DNA from: Temnothorax longispinosus
Taxonomy: Eukaryota; Arthropoda; Insecta; Hymenoptera; Formicidae
Reading direction: 5' to 3'
Length of the DNA: 64,000 bases
Assembly (NCBI RefSeq): GCF_030848805.1
Contig: NC_092361.1
Span: forward strand, 620,001-684,000
This document shows, piece by piece, positions 26,510-39,715 of the stretch. Made by a program: the position numbers and the translations under genes. Below the pieces are notes generated by a model. That model saw only the letters and a list, made by a program, of their open reading frames with translations. It searched no databases and had not been told where the DNA came from. The stretch's first letter is position 1, and the number at the start of each line of letters is the position of its first letter.

Positions 26510-29500
26510 CAAATCTTTGGGAACAATTACTTTGGTCGACTATAGAATTCGAGAAACAAATCGCTGCATCCATTGCAATCCGGGTAACCAGAGCAGAAAC
26601 ATAGGAAAAGCATGCTTTAAAGCAGATAATCTGATTATTAGCTCTTCGCTAATCTTTTCTGCGAAATTAGACCAACTCTCCCTAGTTGCGAAACGAAGTT
26701 CTCCGGTCGTTCTCTGTGTACGGCAAAGTAGATTCCCTGCCGTCCCGTGGAATTGAATCCTTGCGCAACTTCGGTTTTCAACGAGAGAAATAGCTACTAT
26801 AACCTTTTGCCATTCACTGTATTGTAATTCCGCCGATAGAGGATTCGGATTTAGTAACGTTCCATTGTGCGCATTATTTCGTATTCGATGGCGCATTCTG
26901 AATTCCGTTGCGTACACAAACGGATTAACGCGAAATATAAGCAAAAAGAAACAATTTATTTCCTCTATAGATATTTTCGATAAAAATTATCATAGAGTTT
27001 TTGTTCGTAAACGAGATTTTGTATACTAACCATTTATTCGCAAGTTTTATACCATACATAAAGAACAATCAATACGTCCTGGATAGTATTTACATCAAAA
27101 CTAGAACTTCAAAAAAAGTAATAAATTATACTTATTCCTTCATTTTTTATGCAACAATTCTTTCATTATTTATGCACATTTGGTGAATTTGTTTGGAAAT
27201 AAAGCGAAAACCACTTGCCTTTCAAGAAACTCTTCAATTCGAAGAGAAGAGATAGAGTCAAAGGGCTAAATTCACCAGGAATTCACCAGATTTGGTTCTC
27301 TGCACATTTCCTTTTGAAAGGTAAACATGCTTTTCACGAGATAAAACTTAATGCAACGAAATAGCTGTATAAATTAAACGTGCGTGGATTACTGGAGTCA
27401 TTGCAAGCCAAAAAATTTTCGACTCATTGTCAGATTAACTTCAACAATTTAAAAATGTACCAATTTTTGTAAAATTCCGGTTTTAAGTATTATTCATCAT
27501 ACCTCACATATTTAAACCAAAATTAATTCATTATACAATTCAGCTGTTGTTAGCCATTTCCATTAAAACTCGAGAGAAATAATAAACGCTTTGTAAAAAA
27601 GATGTGATATGAAGTTTGAAAGAATACATCTGTAATGGACGTCACAGTAAAGCACGTTTTTAACAGTAAATTTTATATCAAGTTGCCCCACGCGTTACTG
27701 AGAAATAAAGACTCGCCGGAATAATAAAATATATCCGTTCATAGAGACGGTGTAAGAATTTAGGTGCGGATTTGCAGCGACAAATTCGAAAATCTTGATA
27801 GCACAAAGCATATTTCAGGAATGAGCTCGCGAAGCCGGCCGTAATAGCTTCATTCATCGGACATTCGAAAGAGGATTTTATGGACTCTCTGTACAAAGTA
27901 CAGCATGCAAATGCGATTATGCCACAACGATATACGAGCGAATCGATCGCCGCGCTTCTATACTCGGATACCCTTTCAAACTGAGAGCAGTTAATTTTCT
28001 GCAGATCTAACTCTCCGCGCTTCTACATCTCTCTTTCGACAATTTTGTGATTATCATGCGTACCGTTATTGAGCGTGTGTAACTTTCTTATTCTTAAATC
28101 CTAGTTAAATCAAATTGCACGTACAGTGATTACGGATACGTAAATATATTTGATATGCTTATAACATCTTGTTATTTTTTAACTTTTTTATTTAAAAATG
28201 CTTTGCACTAAAGTTTTTAAGAATTATTACGAGAAAACGAAATTAAAACTATTAAGCAAATATAAAGTATTTAATGCTAGTCATATATTTATTATTAGAA
28301 AAATGGATATAAAATATGTACATACACGTTTAACAATAAATCCTAACAAAGAATCAATAAATTAAATTATATCTATCATAAATACTTTATATTTTTCATT
28401 TATACCGTAAAAATAACTTGAAAGTTTTTATATAGATTCCAATTTTCAATATGCATATAAATTGGAAAAAAACAAGCTTTATTTATTTGTTTTCAAATAA
28501 ATTGATGTCTGCAAAAAAGTAATAATTTACTATTTATTTTTCTTTCAAGCGCTGTACATATTTTAAGAATGATTTGAAAATATCATGCTTAAATGAAATC
28601 GAGTGATATTTGAAATAGATCAATGTTACGAACTGCTCATTTTTCGCAATTACGACCACGTAAACGTTCAAACAAATTTTGCGTGTATATATAAGGGTAA
28701 TGCTGACACTTGCAATTCTCTTCGCGGCAAACGGCTCTCGCGCTTTAACGCGTAAACGTGCACACCGGTTCAATGAATCGGTAATATTTTCGCAGGGCCA
28801 TTATGCGCAATTATTCCACAATTGCGCCCAATTTCTACTATTGCGCGAAGGCCGGAATGGATATTACGTAACGGTAGAGTAACGGCGCATCGGCCATTAA
28901 TATTTCGCGCTTGTCATCGAAATTCAATTTCCGCACGGTGGTCGACGCCCGCCAGGAACTCTAATTTAGTGTCTGTGGTCGCGTCAATCAACTATAGGAT
29001 CGGCCAACTAGCTGGAAATAATTAACGCCTCGCGCACATTGTAGCTCGTAAACATCTCCATCAATACTATTGATTAGACGATTACGATTCCTTTCCCGAT
29101 CATGGTTCTCCGCGGATTTTCGCGCAATCTTATTCAATCGAAACTTTCTAGTTAAATTCAAATCTGAGTGTAAATAATAATTCTCATATATTGCATGGTA
29201 TTTAGTACAATAACATCTTTCTCATTTTAAACGACTGTCGAGACACAATCACATATAAATATATAATGGAAAATATGTTACAAGAAAGACTGCAAATACT
29301 ATATTTAGAATAATTAAGTATAAACAATATCTTACTATAACAAATTTCTCATTTTGTGAAAATAAATTAAAAATAGATTAGGTGGAATTTGGTGGAAATG
29401 TGCTAATCAATGGATTTTTCTAATTAAAAAAACATTTCTCATACATTTTATGCACAACAGTCATGAATATCTGTCTTGTCTTCTTTCATAAAATAAATAA

Positions 29501-31319
29501 CACATTTAAATTGTAATGCAATTAACACATGGTTATCCGATGATAATTACGTACGTGACGTTTTTAATCATTCAGTATAATGCGAGACCGGGAAAATCGA
29601 TCGTCGCACAGCGAACGGCTTTAATTCAGTGGTTGCACAGTGCAATAATGTCTTTAATTCATGATGATAAAAAAGAGATACGAAAACATTCCGATAATTT
29701 TAAATGCTATAACGATTACTCTAACTTTTCGAGAGAGACGAGCGATCGCGGCGTGTGCTCTGTCGTAAGAAATACTTTAATACACAAGAACTTCTTTGCA
29801 ATATGCGATACGATTCTGAATATAAAACCCGATATGAGAGGCCATTCTTTTGTTCCTGCATCGAGTACCGTGTCTCCTGTACATTTACGAACAAAAACCT
29901 CTCGATACCGATATTCGTCGAAGGAAAAGTACCATCGCATTAAAGCGCGATACTTCCCTCCTGTTTATTCGAATTTTATTTGTCGAAAATATTCGATAAA
30001 ATATTTGCAGAAAAGGAAATAAATATCGTAACGCGAACCGCGTTACTCGTAAATTATGTTGTTTTCTTTCCCACCCGTAGGTATCCAATTTCCCAGCGAA
30101 TGCCGGAACGTTCAATCCGTAAGAAACTGAGTTCGACGTAATATACGTACCAGCGAGATAGGTATGCGGAAAATTTTAATACTACATTCGGTCTTACCAA
30201 CTCAGAGGCGGCAAAGATCCACGATTTATGCCTACGCCGGAAAATTGTATAGTGGCTATATTAAATGCCGTATATGCATGATTGCATTCGGCATTCGCAA
30301 TCGCAAACTGTATTCGTTCCATCACTCGATATAAATATTAATAATTTATATAATATATATTCATCTATATAAAATATAAAATATTCCTCAGATTTGTTCC
30401 TTTACAGACCTCAGGTCGTTTTATCCAATTGATATAAAGGCAAGTTATCAAAAATTAAATTGATGGGCTAATTATAAGATTAATATAAAATTGCATTAAA
30501 AGAATTAATAAAATAGATTAATAAAATAAATATTTCTATTAGTAAATAAACTGAATTTGAACACGTTATATAACTGACGTGTTTTATTTATCACAAATAT
30601 GTAACTGTCTTTCTTTCATCTATATTTATGATACCTACATGCATATTTAAAAAAACTCTGAATATTTCTTTTTTTTACGCCACTTATATATAATATTTAA
30701 TACTGGAAACGGAGAAAAATATATATGGATCACGAATGCAATTAAACTTCCCAGAGATGTATATATAAAATTTTTTCTTTTTGCTTTTTTATAAATATCA
30801 ATTTGTATAAATTAATTAAATTAATAAAAATAAATTAATATCAATATTAATTTATTTTAATTTTACTAATTTATTTTAAATATATTCTGTACATAAATAT
30901 CTACTTCCGTAATTATCGGCCATGAGATAGAAAAAACATGAAAAAATTGAAATAAAAATTTCGTCATGTAATAAAAGGCATCATAATGTGTGCCAATAAA
31001 TAATATAAAACAGTATAACGAGTTCTGTTTGCCTGAATATAATATATAAGCGACGGATAATTGCACGCACTTCGGAATTAAATACTGATCCTAATCTGTC
31101 CTCTATTTAGTAGCCCATCTATTTAAAATCAAAGGACTTATGAAATATCGTAGTTATAAATCATATTTTTATATTGTTACTAAATTAATGTATGTATGTA
31201 TGCATATACGTATACAATTTTCACAGATCCGTGTTTTTCCTAAATTTAAAATAAAATATAATTTATGACTCACTGCACTGGTGCGAAGCACACAACAGCG
31301 GAGTCGTATAATATATTTA

Positions 31320-31356
31320 TACAACTCAACATAGTTACAAGCTATGTTGAGTTGTA
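31320..31356. repeat. Perfect 15-bp stem, 7-nt loop
   Basis: TACAACTCAACATAG and CTATGTTGAGTTGTA are perfect reverse complements around TTACAAG. It is short, and no transcript evidence is available. Confidence 0.7.
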
Positions 31357-31830
31357 AAATAAAAATATATCTAAATTATTACCATATCCAAAATAATAAT
31401 TATTATAAATAAAATACTATTTTTTCTTGCACATTAAATTAATTTTCCTTTTTTAGCAAATATCTATTAAAATAATTATATAATTTCCGAAAAAGATCTT
31501 TTATCTTAATTATAGAATTGTCTCAAATTCCATAAATAAAAACTTAATTGTTTTATTTAATAATAATTAAAATTTTTAATATGCCATGTTAGTAATATTG
31601 TATGTTTCATTGTTACATGTATATTTGCAGAATTAATTATAGATATACATATATTTTGTATGTGTATTATATTACACATCAAAAATATTTTAAATACCTC
31701 TTATAAAATACATATAATATCCGATGTTTTATGCGCATAATAATACGAAACAAACTATAACATGCATTATTGCAGGGATAATTAATTCCACAAGAAATCG
31801 TAAAAATAAATAAAATAAAATATTACTCAC

Positions 31831-31916
31831 CCTCTGGTTTATTCCGCCCAATGCTCCCCGAGCCTCCTCCTCCTCCTCTCTTGTTCCATTGTTGCTGCTT
31901 CTTCACATACACAGCA
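31831..31916 (-). CDS. Candidate internal exon, 86 nt, Gly-rich
   Basis: On the minus strand a TTTTTTTTTACTAG acceptor precedes 86 nt that end CCAGAGG before GTGAGTAAT, a strong donor. Only the frame entered after one base is open. It encodes AVYVKKQQQWNKRGGGGG followed by SGSIGRNKPEG, which looks like a flexible linker. The exon exits in phase 1. In another frame a well-placed ATG (ACAATGG) opens a 16-codon ORF that stops inside the exon, so a 5' UTR exon with an upstream ORF is also possible. The entry phase fits the exit phase of the candidate exon at 47049-47095. No family recognised. Confidence 0.45.
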
Positions 31917-32124
31917 CTAGTAAAAAAAAAATACCGTACTTTACTTTGCACTGTTAAACAAGATACAATTAATAAAGTTAATGGCTCGAATAATTGACTA
32001 ATTAAAACGTGATGAATCGTTCCAAAATATGCAATCAAAATACAACATTTTTGCAATACATCTTGGGTGCATAAATCTCGCGAACAAACATAGTATTAAT
32101 AAACGGTGCTATGTCACAACTCAC

Positions 32125-32179
32125 AATTGAGTTTATTTGATTAAACGATTCGTGTATTGTTTTCACGTTCTGAACGATT
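32125..32179 (-). CDS. Candidate internal exon, 55 nt, no family
   Basis: Read on the minus strand, an acceptor with a good pyrimidine tract (CTATTATATTTTTTAG) is followed by 55 nt and a donor GTGAGTTGT. Only one frame is open (phase 1 in, phase 0 out), giving IVQNVKTIHESFNQINSI. If it is spliced to the exon at 31916 the joined frame meets a stop, so the two may be alternative exons, or non-coding exons of one transcript. Confidence 0.25.
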
Positions 32180-35100
32180 CTAAAAAATATAATAGACGAA
32201 TAAATATAAACAGGTGCCATGGAAAATCTAAAGTGCGACGTCACATATATTCAATTTCATGCATGTGATTAAATTGAAAAAAAACGGCAAGCGCCTGAAA
32301 AATATAACAAAACAATTATTCTCATCTGTCTTAATTTTTATTTGCTTCGAGTGAATTAGTGAATAGACCGCACGAAACATCTATCTCGGTAACTATTTGT
32401 CGTTTCGATACACGCCTGAGAATAGTTAATAGTTAATTAATCACGATTAAGTGATCTGATAATCAATAATTGTTCGTAGGTAGGTATTGATCGCGAGAGA
32501 CAATAGCCCGATTTTCGCCGCTGCTACCTACTCGAATTTCACGGTGCGAATGATAGCGCGGTGACCTCGTGTAAGCTCAACGCGCACCCGTACGGCAATA
32601 ACCGTTCTCCGTGAGCCACACCAAACGCCAAGGCCGCGCATCACACACAAACACCAAGGCCGAAACAACGCGTCGAACATTCTTTGATAATTCCGAAATA
32701 TTCAAAGCGTTATAAACTCACGTTAAATATTCTATTCCTTTCTTATTATGTATTTTTGATGAATAAACTACTGTCGCATATCCTGTTTCGTTTTGTAAAT
32801 TAATTAGCATTACTTTGGTATAATTAATTTCATTTGAGGGTCTCGAAAACTTAATAATAATATTATTACTTAAATTATAATTCAACAAATGTATACTGCA
32901 GTCTGATTGAGGTATATCTTATATTATATACATACTGCTAATAACAAGCTTTAATAATGATTTCCTATATTATTTAATTCCTTTTTAAATAAAAACATGA
33001 ATAATAGATTTACCCCTATTATATTATTTTCACGGGATTATTAAATTTAATACTTGTTTGAAGAATAAAATCTGTTTTTGTTTTAATTAAAAGACTTTAT
33101 GTAAATTAATAAATATTTCTTATAATTACCTTTTTTTAAATTATTACGTCTCGCGAAAAATAAGATTATGTAATAAGTTAATAATGATGATTTTAATAAA
33201 CATAAAAGTGAGATTAACTCGGAAATAGTCACTTAGATTTTTTTGCATAAATAATTATTTTTGTATACCTCTTTTGTATTATAATTTTATAGATTTACTA
33301 AAAAATTACTCCAGATGACTATTCCTGGATTAAAATTTAAATTATTGTATGAAAAAATGTAAGAAAAAATATAATAAAATAATGTAATAATGTAATAATA
33401 ATTATGTTCTAGATTCTTCTTAAAATCGGTTCTTATTAAAATCGCACAGTTTTGTTTGTCTTGAAATATAAATTGGAAAAAATAATATAATGATAAATAA
33501 ATATCCATAAATACTTTTTCGATCAAAACAATAATAAATTTTATTTTTCAAATAATTATATATTAGATTCATCCTTCTTGCAGTAATGTAGTAATTAATC
33601 AATTATTTAAATTTTCATTAAAAGAGAAGATTATACGACTTGTATGCAATAATTGCAATCTGCCATTATTATTGGTACTGACAAGCTTTAACAGACACAA
33701 TAAATGCGAGAAAGAAAAAGAAAAACGAGATTACGATGTCTACGGAATTACGCGAGCTATTTCTACAAGTGTCAGTTTTAATAAAAATACGTTTACAAAA
33801 GGCTGCAACTTCAATATTTGATTTTACTTAAAGAGTGCGATAGAAGCAGACATTACAAAAGTTTCACGTGGAGTTTGATCTTTGTCCATTCTATTCTTAC
33901 CATTGTTTAAACATTATCGGAATTACGAGGCGAGTGTAACGACTTTAAAGTTTATGCTCTCTTGCAATAATATGTTCTTTCTGTACTTCTATTTAATATT
34001 TGTCTTAGTTGTGGTACACTTTGGTAGCGGTATTACATTATCACAGGATTTTTATCCTCTCGCGAAGAAAGAGAATTATCGCACAATTTTATCTCGAAAA
34101 ACTCGTTTGCATACTTTTGCCGATGGCGAAATCCATTTAGCAGCCCTCAGAACCCTCAAACAATACACCCTCGTCTAGGACAAGCAAGTATAAACAGGCA
34201 ATCAGGTTCGGTCCCAAATTCGAAATAGCAAGATAAATAAGTTGATAGGATGATGCTAATTGCGATACCAAGAGCACCTACTGCGTTAAAGAGATAACAA
34301 GGAGCCCATTAGCGTAACGAAGCCGAGTAGCCAAATCCATTTTTGCCCGAAGTTTCGTCGCGCGCAATAATGAATGCTAATACTGTTACGCGATGCACAT
34401 GTTCCTGTCAATTATGAGACTTTAAATTGTTTTGAGGCGTACTAAGGACTCAAGGTACAGCGGCACTCGTGCTGATGTAACGTGATTCGTACGCTTAGTG
34501 TTGCGTAAAAATTGTGAAAAATTCTTTAATTACGAGATTAAAATGCCAATTGAGAAATTAAAAATTATTTTCCTTCTTCAACTAAGAAAAATAATACAAT
34601 AATACAATTAGGAATAAAACAATTAAAATATATTAAAATTATATGCATTGCATATATTGAATTTATTTGGGTGTACTACTAGTCACTTTTTTATGGCTTA
34701 ATATTCGATGTGACTAACTTAATAATGTGTTCTAAAGATAAAGAGAGAGAATGAAGAGACTATTAGATCTTAATATATTTTTGCACGTACATAAAAAACG
34801 ATAAATATTAATTTAAAAATAAAATAATCTAAATAAATAAATTTTTATACGAAAATTATGTACATGGCATATTTTGATACGTAAACTTTGATAGCAGCGT
34901 GAAAGAACTTCATGATCAAAGTAATAGGTAATAGATAAGTATTACTGCAGCATGAATCTACATTGATTGGACTGCATTCGTTTGATTACGGTAATAACTT
35001 GCCCAGGATACGACGTTTGAATCGCGTAAATTGAGGGGTTTTTCGCAAACAAGTCGTGATTTGAAGGTCTTTATTACATTTTGTCGTAAGCCGCAGCGCG

Positions 35101-35469
35101 TATTTCATGTTATATATATAAAACGTTTCTCTCTCCAGACATTTGTAAGTATAAATTCTCTCGGTGATAAATACATAAAAATTAAAGAATTTTGGCCACA
35201 GTTAAATTCTATAAATGTGTAAATCGTATAAGTCATTATTTATTTAAGTTTAAATCAATCTTCTTTTAATAGAAAAAGATTAATTTAATTAAAAAGTAGA
35301 AAAATTTATAAGTAACTATTCTTGTTAATACAGGTTAATTGATTTTAATCTTGTTAAATATCTCTTGTCAAAGTTGAAATATAAAACTTTTAATGTATTC
35401 TATTTTTAGAAAAATAAAAACCTATTATAATTATCAATAACTAATTAACCGATAAAATGTGACTTTCTG

Positions 35470-35761
35470 ACATACGTCGAGTAGTACTAAACTGAAACAT
35501 GATAATACCAACGTGTAACTCGGCTTGCCGCTAGTTAGGGGATCAACATTTGTCAGCACTAGCTACTGTCGTTGCAGCTCGTTACGCTAGAGTGTGTTGT
35601 TGGTATTTGGAATGTTATTCTCGCATCCTCCAAGAGAAAACTTACTATTGCTAACAATAACGTCTTTTATATAAAAAAAACTGATTGTACGAATATGAAG
35701 ACTGAAAAATCTTTGATAAAGGAATAAATTCCTGATGTAGAAGTATGTAAATTCTTTGTAA

Positions 35762-35808
<47 letters not shown>

Positions 35809-36120
35809 TCATTTTTGTATATATGTCAATATATAAATGGTTTGATAAAGACATGAAATAGCAAGATAACCGTCAATGAGTAAGCTAAAATCAAACAGCG
35901 ACGGAACTTCCTGACGTACTGCATCAACGAATGCTACGGTATTTAGGAATAAAGCATATTCATACAAGCGTGTAATTCAAATAGCCGCCAGTTAAAGGAT
36001 CATTATTCACTAGCGTCAGTTGAAAGTTGAAACTTGTTATAATATCCCTACGGTATGCACATAACATTACTCTTATACTATCGAAAGTTTCGTCAATTGC
36101 AAGCAATAATAATTTATCGT
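35470..36120 (+). repeat. Diverged direct duplication, two copies
   Basis: The segments at about 35470-35665 and 35905-36120 share ordered blocks: CTGAC(A/G)TAC, GTGTAA(C/T)TC, GCCGC(T/C)AGTTA, GGATCA, a CT-rich/GAAA block and TTGC..GCAATAA-like words. No ORF spans either copy. The duplication is old, and its nature is unknown. Confidence 0.4.
35758..35808. repeat. GA tract ending in G9
   Basis: An (AG)n run with one AAAG interruption is followed directly by nine or so G residues: a mirror-like purine tract on the plus strand. It lies between the two copies of the diverged duplication. Confidence 0.85.
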
Positions 36121-36501
36121 AAAAAATACAAAGTACGAAAAAAGAGAATTTGTATTTTATAAGAGTTATATTTAGGAGAACGAATCACACATCATTCCTC
36201 TTCGTGTCAAAAAGAAAATTAAAATCTGAAATATTTAATTATCTTACAGATGTCACGTTATTTTTTGCAGACTAAAAGGATTAATTTTATAAATGTGTCG
36301 TGGAATGTGTACCTAAATAAATGGTCGACACAAATGGATGACTTCGAGAAATGATTGTAACTTAGCGAACTTACGAGGGGCAACCAGTAGTCACCGACGA
36401 CGAATTCGGCTGTCTCGGTCACTAATACGATTACATTGCACATACGCGTGCGCGTCCACAACTATCGTCAACTCGATTACTCCGTTCCATAGGCAGCATA
36501 C

Positions 36502-36533
36502 CTCCACAATGGAGAAACGGTAGCGCGCTACCG
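36502..36533. repeat. Two adjacent hairpins
   Basis: CTCCACAATGGAG (5-bp stem) is followed by the perfect 16-bp palindrome CGGTAGCGCGCTACCG. Confidence 0.6.
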
Positions 36534-38126
36534 AGACCGTTTGATCACGTACCGAAACTTCACCCCTAGAAGATCCTGAACGCGAGCAACTGCTTTAACG
36601 ATGCCGGGGGCTCGTAGCGATTCCACGTCACGGCGTAAATGACAAAAGCGATTTTGCAAAAGCTACGGCAATACAGATTTAGCTATTTCGGCTTTCGAGA
36701 ATAAAAACAAAGACTTGATTCATAAACATCAATAAAAATTATTAATATCTACTTTTCTTACAGAAAGCAGAAATTTTGTGAACGTTGTGTTATATAGCCT
36801 CAAGGAGAAATTGAAGGCACATATTTTCCCTCATCCGAGGGATACAACACCAAAAAAAAGAAAGCAGAAATTTATAAATAGATTCCTATACCTATATAAT
36901 CTTGCTAGATTCATAACTGGTTAAAGTATACTTGACAGAAAATGATTATATTTTTTAGTATTAACGCTTGATTTCTTTTCGTAACTATTGTGAAAATTTT
37001 TTTTACATTTTATATTTTTTATTGATATTTTAGAATAAATTTAGGATATTTTATTGTCACTCGATCGTCTCATGTTACTAAAATTTTAGAATTTCGATAT
37101 CGAATAACGCTATTAACCAGTGTATGCAATTTCGTTGTAATCCAAACAAAGTATTTTTTCCAAACATTTTATTTTTTTTTGTTTTTATTTATTGTTATAT
37201 TTATATATTTTTAATAATAAAAAAATAAAAGAATTTTGCGTACAGAGTTTTTTTTTCACTGTTATCCTAGCCATATTCCATTGGTTTAGGGAATTTTTGC
37301 AATTCTGGTTCACCGCCTTTCATTAAAACATTCTCGTCAAAACGCTTAGTCATATCGACGCGAAATTGTGGAAATAGTATGAACGAAATCGCGCATCTGC
37401 AGCTTCGCCCAGGAGATTCTTCATTCCGTTTTGTTGCGTATTTAGAGAGTTTCGGTTTATCGCGATTGAGGTTTATTTTAATTGAGTTGCTTGGAACTCG
37501 GAAGATATTTGCGCGACGCTTAAATACCCTCTTTCCTTATTCTACATTATGATTTTATCATGATTGCATCAAAGCAGTTACAATACAGTTGAATGTGTGA
37601 CTAAATATGAACTTGTTCACGAAAACAATGTTTAATATGCAAAAATCCAATCAATCGCGCAATTTCCGTTTTAGATAATAATCAATCCTTATACGAATAA
37701 TTAAAAAGTATTTCTTACATTTACTATTACACACGTATGTGTAACAGATAACTGTTATCTTCGTTATTAATTGGCCAGAATGTTAATTATTATAATACGC
37801 ATATGGTTGTACAAAAATGAGACATAGAGAAAGATTTATTCGGTGACGAATTAATTCAACCTATTTATGATATACGAATCACACAATTGCAATCAAAGCT
37901 TTTCCTTTCCTCATTCCGAAAACAGCAACCGAATGCGTCCCGGCCATCATAAATCGGGATATGGACAGCCCCTAAGCCGGCGCAATTTCGGTGGATGTGC
38001 TCAAACGACGCACGTGCGTCCGCCCCGTGATCGTATTCACATGCAAATGACACGCGGCGATGCGGTGCAACGACGGTAGTTCCGCGACGACCGACATCAA
38101 GAGATCGTGATCAACATTCCTCTTAC

Positions 38127-38470
38127 CTGTTACGCGCGCAGGGGTAAACCTTCCCCCGGGGCTTCGCACTGTTGCTGTTGCCAGTATCGGTTGCAGCAGC
38201 CGCCCGCCGTCGCCGCGCCGGTGCCCGCCTCGTATCGGTCACGTGCGCCACCGTACCGTAACCGTGGAATCGCTTTCGCGGCGAACCTGCAACGATATCG
38301 CGTACATAAACGGGCAAACATCGATCTCGGCTTATTGTTGCGTCCCGCGCGGAATACAATCGCGTAACCGCCCCGCGCGTGCCTGCGAAAGCACGCGCGT
38401 CCGTTATCGCTCGTTCCTCCGTCGCGCCGATATACCTGCGTCCCCTTTCCACCCCTCCCCCCACGCCGTG
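38127..38470 (-). other. Candidate minus-strand 5' exon (3' end defined)
   Basis: On the minus strand CGTAACAG is followed by GTAAGAGG, a strong donor with its first intron base at 38126. The GC-rich sequence upstream is open in more than one frame. The frame passing KVYPCARN has no ATG, so 5' UTR is more likely than coding. The right boundary is arbitrary. It may splice to the exon candidates near 32 kb. Confidence 0.35.
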
Positions 38471-39489
38471 CTCCTTGACGTATCTTTGACCTCCTTTCCC
38501 GCGATTTTACGCGACGCGATAACAGCGATCGTGTGGTACAGTAGTGGCCAATTCGGCGGGCTCGATTCGCGTTCACGTATAATTTACGCGCGTCTGGCTC
38601 GATAGCGAGATCACGATATCATGCGATCGGCGACTATCCCATTTTCGATTACCCTTATCGCGGGGTGCCTCGAATTTCCTCGTTCCCTCTGCCCGAGTTG
38701 GTCAAGAGAATAAAGATAGTCTCTTTACGCGGGCATTGCCGGGACACTCAAACGGCGCGGTCGTTTGCGCATAATGTTGGCTTATACACAGGACTCTGCT
38801 TAGATTACGAGTTAACTTTCTACAAAGTGCTTTAAAGTAACGCGACTACTTCGCCGCTTTTTACTGCATTTACACAGTTTTACAAAATTTCAAGAAGTTA
38901 AAGATAAATTCAGCGATTAAGGTCCCGAGCGAGGCATCTCTCCACTCTTATAAATTATTTAATCCGGCGATGCTTCCTCTAATGACGACACATGCGGAAA
39001 AATACAAAGAATGAAAAAAAAAACAGGACCTTTATTCTCAATTACGTCAGATTTTTAATCTATGGTAAGCAAACGCGGTTAAATATTATTTACACCAATA
39101 GAGAGCTAATAAATTTAATTCTTTGTTCCGTGGCGCTATTGCCGCGAGTTAACAAAAGGCATTCTGAAGTAACTTTCTTTCCTGTTCTCTCGTTCACAGA
39201 ATATACAAAAAAAAGATAATAAGCCGTAGGATAACTTGCGCATAATAAAACGGAGCAGAAAGAGATTTATTTAAACTTTTGACGTTACGCCTCATAGAAA
39301 TTCGATATCGATTTAAGTTAACTCTCGAGTGGGCGCATGGAATGTATTTTACATCGTGCAACAGCTTGTAAAAAATGAGTATTCTGGACTAATTTCAATA
39401 CAGAATCGATTATTATAAAAAAACATTAAAATTAAAGTTTCAACCTATTGATATACTTTAAGATATGAGCAACGGTGAACAATATTGAG

Positions 39490-39715
39490 GCTGCTGTCTA
39501 CTCGCTGCTTCTATTCTTATTTGATGACGTCAGAGGCGAGAAATCGCACGCCAAAAATTCTTGCGGTATACTTTGAAATAATAAAAAGATATATCCATAA
39601 AACGCGATTGTAATTGATTGAGCACATTTGTGAAATATACCGAATTGACGTGCGATTTCTCGCTTCTGACGTCATCGAATAAGAATAGAAGTGGCGAGTT
39701 AGGCAGGCTACGATT
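39490..39715. mobile_element. Foldback MITE carrying a CRE in each arm
   Basis: The arms at about 39491-39584 and 39625-39715 are reverse complements over 85-95 bp (core CTTCTATTCTTAT(T/C)TGATGACGTCAG in two parts, then GCGAGAAATCGCACG). Each contains TGACGTCA, the CREB/ATF palindrome. No transposase and no clear target duplication. Confidence 0.55.

Larger units (their letters stand above)
23819..31830. other. Long AT-rich stretch, no supported gene
   Basis: Besides the two inverted-repeat elements at 26.2-26.5 kb and the hairpin at 31.3 kb, only frames without known domains are seen (24.73-25.18 plus, 26.54-26.94 minus, 29.52-30.02 plus). A minus donor-like GTAAGACC near 30186 lies beside an open frame but lacks an acceptor. 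Confidence 0.35.
32180..37900. other. AT-rich DNA between minus exon candidates and the CpG domain
   Basis: A GC-richer patch at 32.5-32.65 kb could be a further minus-strand start. A 128-nt minus-strand open stretch (32722-32849) with a GTGAGT donor has no pyrimidine tract before its acceptor. A minus open frame at 36.38-36.46 kb ends at GTAAGTTCG. The rest is featureless apart from the repeats listed. Confidence 0.3.

Noticed and set aside
29516..30022. 168-codon plus-strand open frame
   Set aside because: Residue composition looks random, no domain or signal, and the start is not a convincing ATG context.
32722..32849. 128-nt minus-strand open stretch with a GTGAGT donor, joinable in frame to the exon at 31916
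   Set aside because: The acceptor ATTATTATTAAG lacks a pyrimidine tract and the codons are AT-driven; kept only as a note.
38107..38605. Several 86-148-codon Arg-rich frames on both strands
   Set aside because: All overlap in a CpG-rich island and some begin at non-ATG codons; treated as promoter or 5' exon DNA.
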